Positions 1 through 5,103 of a DNA stretch of 7,444 bases are shown in pieces. Both the position numbers and the translations under genes were made by a program. Each line of letters starts with the position of its first letter. Within the stretch, counting starts at the first letter, position 1. Source of the DNA: Ruminococcus flavefaciens (GTDB lineage Bacteria > Bacillota > Clostridia > Oscillospirales > Ruminococcaceae); NCBI GenBank assembly GCA_002348905.1, contig DEBW01000068.1, positions 905-8,348 of the forward strand, given 5' to 3'. The notes beneath the pieces were generated by a model. That model saw only the letters and a program-made list of their open reading frames with translations, made no database searches and was not told the DNA's origin.

Positions 1-18
1 TTTCCTGCTTGTATTACG

Positions 19-41
19 AAAAAAACGGCTCAAACGAGCCG
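19..41 (-). terminator. Intrinsic terminator of the VanY-like gene
   Basis: Read on the minus strand, a 6-bp all-paired stem CGGCTC/GAGCCG with a GTTT loop is followed directly by seven T. It starts only a few bases after the stop codon of the VanY-like gene. Confidence 0.9.
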
Positions 42-47
42 CTTAAA

Positions 48-1019
48 TCAATTATAACGTGTAATTATAAAGCCGTCAATATTGTTTCCGGAAATATCGT
101 AAGCGCCGCCGATAGGCAGAAGTCCCACGGTTATATCTCCTTCTGATTTTATGTAGTAGATGCTGCAATCAGCATAGTTTGCAGTGACCTTTAACGGAGC
201 GGATGCATTATATCCCTTGAGATATTCAACGTACTCCTCAAGGCACATACCAGTTGCGTGCATATTTTCAGCGTGGACTTTTCCGACATAGCGCAGATGC
301 CACGGACAGTATTCCTCGCCGGTCTTTTCGCTCTTATCTCTTGGATATCTGACGATAAATCCGTACTTGTAGCAGTTATCTACTATCCAGCCTTCATCGT
401 CCTCGCCGTCATAGCTGAGAACCATGCCAGCGCCGTTAAGAGCGAGGTCGATAGTATTTCCAGTCACACGCTCCTGGAAATAGCGTGGACAGTAAGAGCC
501 TGTGCCGGTGAAAGTCTCGGTAGTACCGTAAACGATGAAGTCATTGAGTCCGGTAGCATCGTTATAATCAGCCATCATACTGTTAAGAGCCTCTGCTGCA
601 TCTTTTTTGAGGTAAATACCTTCATCAGCGAGAGTATAGTACTCATTTCTGAATTCTAAAAGGTCAACGAGATCAGATTTATCAGCCGGATTTACAGGAT
701 GCTCCTCATTAACGATAACAAGGTCGCCTTCCTTTACCTTATCAGCCGGAATATTCTCCTCCTTGAAGCCTTCATTCTGTACAAAATCCGTAGACGGCTC
801 GCTTTCGCCGCCAACAGTTGTAGGCATAGTTGCAAGCTGACCGTTTGCATCATATTTTTTATCGAATTCGCCCTCAACTACAACGCTGCCGGGTGTATCA
901 GGTATAAAAATATTTCTTTTAAGTCCGTCAGCGATACAGATAACAAAAGCTATACAAGTCATAGCAATAGCAACTCTGCCCGTATGGACATGAACTTTTT
1001 TCTTCCTATCCTTCCCCAT
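48..1019 (-). CDS. Membrane-anchored VanY-like (M15B) D,D-carboxypeptidase homologue, probably catalytically dead
   Basis: The protein has 323 residues. A basic N-terminus and one hydrophobic segment (about residues 14-30) suggest a membrane anchor with the rest outside the cell. An acidic, low-complexity stretch follows (about 40-110), then a VanY-type peptidase domain (about 120-260) recognised by GFIVRYPRDKS (220-230), TG at 233-234, PWHLRYVG (239-246) and LEEY (260-263). Family members trim the terminal D-Ala from peptidoglycan stem peptides using zinc held by His, Asp and His, with a Glu base. Here the usual SEHQTGxAxD motif reads QERVTGNTID (182-191), so the first zinc His is Arg184. 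The usual EPWH reads CPWH (238-241), so the catalytic Glu is Cys238. Asp191 and His241 remain. A roughly 55-residue beta-rich tail with an SGNN motif (310-313) ends the protein. The start has a good SD, GGGAGG, 6 nt upstream. The gene is monocistronic with its own promoter and terminator. The fold assignment is firm; loss of activity is inferred. Confidence 0.85.
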   Translation of the reverse strand: MGKDRKKKVHVHTGRVAIAMTCIAFVICIADGLKRNIFIPDTPGSVVVEGEFDKKYDANGQLATMPTTVGGESEPSTDFVQNEGFKEENIPADKVKEGDLVIVNEEHPVNPADKSDLVDLLEFRNEYYTLADEGIYLKKDAAEALNSMMADYNDATGLNDFIVYGTTETFTGTGSYCPRYFQERVTGNTIDLALNGAGMVLSYDGEDDEGWIVDNCYKYGFIVRYPRDKSEKTGEEYCPWHLRYVGKVHAENMHATGMCLEEYVEYLKGYNASAPLKVTANYADCSIYYIKSEGDITVGLLPIGGAYDISGNNIDGFIITRYN

Positions 1020-1025
1020 TTTTGA

Positions 1026-1031
1026 CCTCCC
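1026..1031 (-). promoter_or_regulatory. Ribosome-binding site of the VanY-like gene
   Basis: GGGAGG (followed by T) lies 6 nt before the ATG at 1019. This supports the chosen start. Confidence 0.85.
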
Positions 1032-1127
1032 TTATACTTTTTTGTTCTGCACATAACAGCGAAAACAAACTTTCCGCAAAAAATTATAGTATATACAAAA
1101 ACTTATTCATACTTTTCCACAAATATC

Positions 1128-1156
1128 ATTATAATACAAAAGGAAGCTTCTGTCAA
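1128..1156 (-). promoter_or_regulatory. Consensus sigma-A promoter for the VanY-like gene
   Basis: On the minus strand TTGACA (1151-1156) and TATAAT (1128-1133) are separated by exactly 17 bp (1134-1150), a perfect match to the housekeeping consensus. Transcription should begin near 1121, leaving a roughly 100-nt AT-rich leader before the ATG at 1019. No obvious riboswitch fold is visible in that leader. Confidence 0.88.
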
Positions 1157-1378
1157 TATAAAAATCAAAAATCTTTGAAATTTCACTATAAAATAATCAT
1201 TGATATACTGTCATTTCACAATATAGAAGAAAAAAATGAGTATTTACAAGGCAGTTCATTGTTCAAAATTTTATATGTAAAAATTTATGCAAAATATGCA
1301 TTTTGTTGGAACAGCTACTATAGCTATTGTCAAATCTTTAATAGGTTATCTGCAATACATATTTCAACGTTGAAAACT
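1157..1378. other. AT-rich intergenic stretch with no recognised gene
   Basis: About 220 bp lie between the VanY-gene promoter and the terminator of the decarboxylase operon. The stretch is very AT-rich. Open frames through it on the plus strand have no convincing SD, composition or motif. A weak plus-strand promoter-like pair, TTGATA then TATAGA at 16-bp spacing, sits around 1200-1227, with no supportable gene after it. I see nothing else here. Confidence 0.6.
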
Positions 1379-1409
1379 AAAAAACCGCAGAGCCGGAAAA
1401 CTCTGCGGT
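1379..1409 (-). terminator. Intrinsic terminator of the oxaloacetate decarboxylase operon
   Basis: On the minus strand a perfect 9-bp stem ACCGCAGAG/CTCTGCGGT (1401-1409 with 1384-1392) encloses the 8-nt loop TTTTCCGG and is followed by a T-run (1379-1384, the first base shared with the stem). It lies about 21 bp after the stop of the beta-subunit gene. An A-tract precedes the stem, so weak termination in the other direction is possible. Confidence 0.93.
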
Positions 1410-1430
1410 CTTAAAGATATTTTTTTAAGC

Positions 1431-2651
1431 TTACTTTCCGAATACTGCAAGGAGGAATCCGGCAGCGATAGCTGAACCGATAACACCTGCAACATTAGGG
1501 CCCATAGCGTGCATGAGCAGGAAGTTTGAAGGATTTGCCTTCTGACCTTCCATCTGTGATACACGGGCAGCCATTGGTACAGCTGAAACACCTGCTGAAC
1601 CGATGAGCGGATTGATCTTTCCGCCTGTAAGTATGTACATGAGCTTTCCTACGAGAAGTCCGCCGATAGTAGAGAATGCGAAAGCGGTAAGTCCGAGGAC
1701 GATTATCATGAGTGTCTTGATGTTGAGGAAGCTGCTTGCAGCAGTTGTAGCACCAACAGAGATTCCGAGGAATACTGTTACGATGTTCATGAGAGCGTTC
1801 TGAACTGTGTCAGAAAGTCTTTCTGTAACACCGCACTCTCTCCAGAGGTTACCAAGCATGAGGCAGCCTACGAGCGGAGCTGTTGAAGGGAGAAGGAGTA
1901 TAACGAACATAGCAACGATGATAGGGAAGATTATCTTCTCTGTCTTTGTAACGTTTCTGTTCTGCTCCATTTTTACCTGACGCTCTTTCTCTGTTGTGAG
2001 AAGTCTCATGAGCGGAGGCTGTATCATCGGGATAAGAGCCATGTAGGAGTAAGCTGCGATAGCTATAGGACCGAGAAGCTCAGGAGCAAGTCTTGTTGTA
2101 AGGAAGATAGCTGTCGGACCGTCAGCACCGCCGATGATACCGATAGAAGCTGCCTGATTGCCTGTGAATCCGAGGCATACAGCTCCGAAGAATGCGAGGA
2201 ATACGCCCATCTGAGCAGCAGCTCCGAGGAGGAGGCTCTTAGGGTTAGCTATAAGCGGACCGAAGTCTGTCATAGCGCCGACACCGAGGAATATCAGTGA
2301 CGGGTAAATACCGGCTTTTACGCCTATATAGAGGATATCCAGCAGACCTCCGTGAGCCATTACATGACCGTAGCTGTGGTAATACTCGCTCGATTCATCG
2401 AGGAACTGCGACCATAATTCAGGGTGGTAAAGAGCGTCTGTAGATTCAGGACCAAAATAAGAAAGGTTAACGAGCAGACATCCGAATGCGATACCCACAA
2501 GGAGAAGCGGCTCGAACTTTTTAACGATACCGAGGTAAAGAAGAACGCATGATATAGCTATCATTACGAGGTTCTTCCAGCCATCGCCAACGAAGAAGCT
2601 CTGAAAACCGGAATCGTTCCAGAGTTTTTCAAGGGTCTCAACAATATTCAT
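1431..2651 (-). CDS. oadB: Sodium-translocating decarboxylase beta subunit (OadB/MmdB/GcdB family)
   Basis: This is a 406-residue polytopic membrane protein. The beta subunit decarboxylates carboxybiotin on the membrane and couples it to sodium export, consuming a periplasmic-side proton. Family signatures are clear: GVGAMTDFGPLIANP (123-137), the central re-entrant motif GIIGGADGPTAI (171-182) containing the essential Asp (Asp177 here), YSYMALIP (201-208), and the C-terminal block SAVPMAARVSQMEGQKANPS followed by the HAMGPN motif and a Gly/Ala-rich end. A Tyr- and His-containing segment (90-100) precedes the MTDFGP helix. The length fits the family. The start follows an ideal SD 7 nt away that overlaps the stop codon of the biotin-carrier gene, so translation is probably coupled. 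It is the last gene of the four-gene operon. Sequence alone does not separate oxaloacetate from other beta subunits; the alpha subunit upstream decides for oxaloacetate. Confidence 0.94.
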   Translation of the reverse strand: MNIVETLEKLWNDSGFQSFFVGDGWKNLVMIAISCVLLYLGIVKKFEPLLLVGIAFGCLLVNLSYFGPESTDALYHPELWSQFLDESSEYYHSYGHVMAHGGLLDILYIGVKAGIYPSLIFLGVGAMTDFGPLIANPKSLLLGAAAQMGVFLAFFGAVCLGFTGNQAASIGIIGGADGPTAIFLTTRLAPELLGPIAIAAYSYMALIPMIQPPLMRLLTTEKERQVKMEQNRNVTKTEKIIFPIIVAMFVILLLPSTAPLVGCLMLGNLWRECGVTERLSDTVQNALMNIVTVFLGISVGATTAASSFLNIKTLMIIVLGLTAFAFSTIGGLLVGKLMYILTGGKINPLIGSAGVSAVPMAARVSQMEGQKANPSNFLLMHAMGPNVAGVIGSAIAAGFLLAVFGK

Positions 2652-2658
2652 TATTTGC

Positions 2659-2665
2659 CCTCCTT
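2659..2665 (-). promoter_or_regulatory. Ribosome-binding site of oadB, merged with the preceding stop codon
   Basis: AAGGAGG lies 7 nt before the oadB ATG at 2651. The TAA stop of the biotin-carrier gene (2664-2666) forms the first bases of TAAGGAGG. Confidence 0.88.
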
Positions 2666-3071
2666 ATGCTATGACAACCAGCGGAGCGCCTGTATCAACA
2701 ACTGCGCCCTTGCTTGTAACTACCTGAGCAACAGTACCGTCCTTAGGAGAAACGATCTCGTTCTCCATCTTCATAGCTTCAAGGATAACAAGTATCTGAC
2801 CAGCCTTTACTGTATCGCCCTGTTTTACGTCAACACGGAGGATATTTCCAGGCATCGGAGCTGCAACAGTCTCGCCGGCAGCAAGATTTACAGGTGCAGC
2901 AGGTGCAGGAGCAGCAGCGGCAGGTGCGGCAGCTGGTGCAGCAGCAGGAGCAGCGGCAGCGGCAGGAGCCGGTGCAAGTGCCTCGTACTCGTCAAGGAGT
3001 ATAGCCTTGCCCTTTTCTACCTCAACTTCATATGTCTTTCCGTTAAGTGTTACTTTATACTTCATGATCAT
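2664..3071 (-). CDS. Free-standing biotin carboxyl carrier subunit of the decarboxylase
   Basis: This is a 135-residue biotinyl carrier, the mobile arm that takes CO2 from the alpha subunit to the membrane beta subunit. The N-terminal 31 residues form a short beta-rich segment, MKYKVTLNGKTYEVEVEKG, typical of decarboxylase and transcarboxylase carriers. A 28-residue Ala/Pro linker (33-60) follows, then a biotinyl-lipoyl domain (about 63-135) with APMPGNI and the biotinylation motif EAMKMEN, modified lysine Lys101. It resembles MmdC/GcdC-type gamma subunits and the 1.3S transcarboxylase subunit. The start codon at 3071 overlaps the preceding stop as ATGA. A second ATG at 3065 is equally possible: the SD is 4 nt from the first and 10 nt from the second. 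A biotin protein ligase must be supplied elsewhere in the genome. Confidence 0.93.
   Translation of the reverse strand: MIMKYKVTLNGKTYEVEVEKGKAILLDEYEALAPAPAAAAAPAAAPAAAPAAAAPAPAAPVNLAAGETVAAPMPGNILRVDVKQGDTVKAGQILVILEAMKMENEIVSPKDGTVAQVVTSKGAVVDTGAPLVVIA
2892..2975 (-). repeat. Ala/Pro-coding low-complexity repeat in the biotin carrier
   Basis: An 84-bp run of GCN and CCN codons encodes residues 33-60, almost only Ala and Pro (blocks such as APAAAPAAAP). It is the flexible linker that lets the biotinyl domain swing between active sites. Repeats of this kind can change length by slippage. Confidence 0.85.
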
Positions 3072-3460
3072 TTTACCTCCTTAATGGATATAAAGCGCAG
3101 CTCGTTAAGAGGAGTCTGCATTTTGTCAGCAACTATAGCCATGATCATAGCTGCTTCCTTGTCCGGTACGCCGTGGAGCTTTACGTGTCCGGCAGAACCC
3201 GGAGCTGTAGGAAGATCTACAGGAGCAGGAGCAGCTTCAGCCGGCTTGGCAGCAGTTTCCTTCTTTGCACTTTCAAGTGCAGCCTTAGCCTTGGCATCCT
3301 TGCTCTTGAAGAACGCACCTGTTATGTAAAGTACGCACATAAGGAGAACAAGTCCGAAGAATACTACTGAATAGCCGAATACAGCAGTTATAGCAGCATC
3401 GCCTATCTCCATTTTTGTACCGCTGTCAGCAGTCTGGGCAGCAAGCAATGTAAAGTTCAT
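3068..3460 (-). CDS. oadG: OadG-family small membrane subunit of the sodium-pumping decarboxylase
   Basis: The protein has 130 residues. One long hydrophobic segment (about 22-51, rich in Val, Leu and Phe) is followed by a charged Lys/Ala region and an Ala/Pro stretch (about 59-88). The C-terminal segment (about 92-130) contains KLHGVPDKEAAMIMAIVADK. This is the usual plan of OadG and MmdD subunits: a membrane anchor plus a cytoplasmic tail that holds the alpha subunit and carrier to the beta subunit. OadG sequences are poorly conserved, so the call rests on layout and operon position as much as on motifs. Its SD lies 7 nt upstream and overlaps the stop of the alpha gene (12 bp between genes). 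Its own stop overlaps the next start as ATGA. Both suggest translational coupling and fixed subunit ratios. It could equally be named as a delta subunit in the methylmalonyl-CoA decarboxylase nomenclature. Confidence 0.82.
   Translation of the reverse strand: MNFTLLAAQTADSGTKMEIGDAAITAVFGYSVVFFGLVLLMCVLYITGAFFKSKDAKAKAALESAKKETAAKPAEAAPAPVDLPTAPGSAGHVKLHGVPDKEAAMIMAIVADKMQTPLNELRFISIKEVK
3076..3082 (-). promoter_or_regulatory. Ribosome-binding site of the biotin-carrier gene, inside the oadG end
   Basis: AAGGAGG sits within the last codons of the OadG-type gene. It is 4 nt from the ATG at 3071 and 10 nt from the ATG at 3065, so it does not clearly choose between the two starts. Confidence 0.75.
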
Positions 3461-3467
3461 AGTTATG

Positions 3468-3474
3468 CCTCCTT
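3468..3474 (-). promoter_or_regulatory. Ribosome-binding site of oadG, merged with the oadA stop codon
   Basis: AAGGAGG lies 7 nt before the ATG at 3460. The TAA stop of oadA (3473-3475) forms the start of TAAGGAGG. Confidence 0.88.
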
Positions 3475-4870
3475 ACATTTCTTCGATAGTATAAACTGCC
3501 TCGTTCTCTTCCTTAGCCTTGCGGTCTTTGAGGAACTTCATAGTCTGATCAGGGTAGCAGATGTAGCTCATAACATCTTCCTCGCTGCGGCAGAGGTCAC
3601 CGAGAGCTTCTCTTGCAGCTGTGAACTCTTCGCCTGTACGCTTCTGATCTTCGATACGGCAGTCAACCGGTGAATCTTCTCCGAGAACCTTCTTGGAAAG
3701 CTCAGCATCAAGAGGTGCAGGAGCAATACCGTACTCGCCCTTGATATAGTTCTTTACTTCCTTGGATATATTCTTGTAGCGCTCGCCGATAAGAACGTTT
3801 GTTACAGCCTGATTTCCTACCATCTGTGAAAGCGGAGTTACAAGCGGAGGATAGCCGAGGTCAGCTCTTACCTTTGGTATCTCAGCGAGAGCAGCGTCAA
3901 ACTTGTCCATAGCGTGCATATCAGTAAGGTTAGCGATCATATTTGAAAGCATACCGCCAGGTACTTTGTATACGAGTGCCTGAGCATCAGTAGCAAGGCT
4001 CTTTGGATTGAGCTGACCGTTGTCGATGTACTTCTGCTTTACAGGCTTGAAGTAATCATTTACCTTGTTGATGATATCCTCATCAAGACCTGTTTCGATG
4101 CCGTACTGCTTGAGAGCGTAGAACATAGTCTCAGTAGCAGGCTGTGAAGTACCGCCTGAGAAGCATGAAGTTGCGGTGTCGATAACGTCGATGCCTGATT
4201 CGATAGCCTTTGTGATAGTCATATAAGCCATACCTGTTGTGCAGTGAGTATGGAGTATAAGTGTCATATCGCCGATAGCGTCTTTGATGCCCTTGATGAG
4301 GTGTTCAGCCTCGTATGGTGACATAGTACCAGCCATATCTTTAAGGCAGATAGTATCAAATCCCATAGTCTTGAGTTCCTTGCACATCTCGATGTACTTG
4401 TCAACGGTGTGTACAGGGCTCTGTGTGTAAGAAATACAGCCGGAAGCAACTGTTCTTGAATTAGCGTACTTCTTTGTAGCGTTGAGAGCAGTCTCGATGT
4501 TTCTGAAGTCGTTGAGAGCGTCGAAGATACGGATAACGTCGATACCGTTCTTGATAGAAAGCTCGATGAACTTCTCTACTACGTCGTCGTGGTAGTGCTT
4601 ATAGCCGAGAAGATTCTGACCTCTGAGAAGCATCTGAAGTCTTGTGTTAGGAAGGTTCTTTCTGAGACCACGGAGTCTCTCCCACGGATCTTCGCCGAGA
4701 TATCTGAGACATGAGTCAAATGTAGCTCCGCCCCAGCACTCTATTGAATAATATCCTGCCTTATCCATATCGGAAAGGATTCCCTCATAATCCTTGTAAG
4801 GCAGACGTGTTGCCATCAGTGACTGGTTGGCATCACGCAAAACGGTTTCTGTCAGTTGCACTTTTTTCAT
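3473..4870 (-). CDS. oadA: Oxaloacetate decarboxylase alpha subunit (carboxyltransferase, PycB/5S type)
   Basis: This is a 465-residue cytoplasmic carboxyltransferase that moves the carboxyl group of oxaloacetate to biotin, releasing pyruvate. Numbering is from the ATG at 4870. It shows TETVLRDANQS (7-17, metal ligand Asp13), ECWGGATFD (44-52), LRGQNLLGY, RIFDALND (114-121), CLKDMAGTM with the lysine expected to be carbamylated (Lys177), and LHTHCTTGMA with metal ligands His207 and His209. The post-TIM-barrel domain includes PGGMLSNM and runs to near the end. It stops where Klebsiella-type OadA continues into a linker and biotinyl domain; here that domain is a separate gene. A TTG at 4876 is in frame but lies 1 nt from the SD, whereas the ATG at 4870 is 7 nt from GAGGAGG, so I choose the ATG. 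It could also act as a pyruvate carboxylase B subunit, but the adjacent oadB and oadG favour the sodium pump. Confidence 0.94.
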   Translation of the reverse strand: MKKVQLTETVLRDANQSLMATRLPYKDYEGILSDMDKAGYYSIECWGGATFDSCLRYLGEDPWERLRGLRKNLPNTRLQMLLRGQNLLGYKHYHDDVVEKFIELSIKNGIDVIRIFDALNDFRNIETALNATKKYANSRTVASGCISYTQSPVHTVDKYIEMCKELKTMGFDTICLKDMAGTMSPYEAEHLIKGIKDAIGDMTLILHTHCTTGMAYMTITKAIESGIDVIDTATSCFSGGTSQPATETMFYALKQYGIETGLDEDIINKVNDYFKPVKQKYIDNGQLNPKSLATDAQALVYKVPGGMLSNMIANLTDMHAMDKFDAALAEIPKVRADLGYPPLVTPLSQMVGNQAVTNVLIGERYKNISKEVKNYIKGEYGIAPAPLDAELSKKVLGEDSPVDCRIEDQKRTGEEFTAAREALGDLCRSEEDVMSYICYPDQTMKFLKDRKAKEENEAVYTIEEM

Positions 4871-4877
4871 GTACAAG

Positions 4878-4884
4878 CCTCCTC
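4878..4884 (-). promoter_or_regulatory. Ribosome-binding site that fixes the oadA start
   Basis: GAGGAGG is 7 nt before the ATG at 4870 and only 1 nt before the in-frame TTG at 4876. The ATG is therefore the likely start. Confidence 0.87.
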
Positions 4885-4892
4885 AAATAATA

Positions 4893-4907
4893 TCTGCAAA
4901 AAGCAGA
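4893..4907 (-). other. Small hairpin in the oadA leader, just upstream of the SD
   Basis: The inverted repeat TCTGC/GCAGA (5 bp, 5-nt T loop in the transcript) lies about 9 nt before the SD. It is too weak to call a terminator. A role in translation or mRNA stability is possible but unproven. Confidence 0.3.
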
Positions 4908-4979
4908 AAATATGTACTAAAAACTCCATAAGGAGAATAAAGGTCTACTGCGCCATTGCAAATAAACCAATCAAAGTAA

Positions 4980-5008
4980 ATTATAACACATTGAAAATTA
5001 AATTTCCA
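4980..5008 (-). promoter_or_regulatory. Sigma-A promoter for the decarboxylase operon
   Basis: On the minus strand TATAAT (4980-4985) is preceded by TGT, an extended -10 element. A 17-bp spacer separates it from TGGAAA (5003-5008), a 4/6 match to TTGACA. Transcription should start near 4973, giving a roughly 100-nt leader before the oadA ATG. Confidence 0.72.
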
Positions 5009-5022
5009 CTGTTTTTTACAGT
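5008..5022. promoter_or_regulatory. Candidate operator: inverted repeat abutting the -35 of the oad promoter
   Basis: ACTGT and ACAGT (5-bp arms, 5-bp spacer) form a perfect short dyad whose last base touches the proposed -35 box. It could be a repressor or activator site. The A/T-runs make chance occurrence plausible. Confidence 0.22.
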
Positions 5023-5103
5023 TTTTTCATTATTTTCACCATGTTTGACATATTTATTTCATATAATAACGATATGCCTGTTTTATCTAACTAAAAGCAA
5101 TAT

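Noticed and set aside
1200..1227. Plus-strand promoter-like TTGATA and TATAGA pair at 16-bp spacing
   Set aside because: The -10 matches only 4 of 6 bases, AT-rich DNA gives such matches by chance, and no gene or RNA structure follows.
1157..1378. CRISPR array, insertion sequence or attachment site in the largest gap
   Set aside because: No regular repeats, terminal inverted repeats or target-site duplications are visible.
1022..1414. Plus-strand open frame of 130 codons in the AT-rich gap
   Set aside because: It has no SD, its composition is that of translated AT-rich intergenic DNA (Lys, Tyr, Ile, Asn), and it runs through the minus-strand promoter and terminator.
2655..3329. Plus-strand open frame of 224 codons opposite the biotin-carrier and oadG genes
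   Set aside because: Its Ser/Arg/Cys-rich product is the antisense reading of the Ala/Pro linker; the minus-strand genes have motifs and SD sites.
4871..4876. In-frame TTG start that would lengthen oadA by two residues
   Set aside because: It lies 1 nt from the SD, while the ATG at 4870 is at the ideal 7 nt and begins the usual MKKVQLTET sequence.
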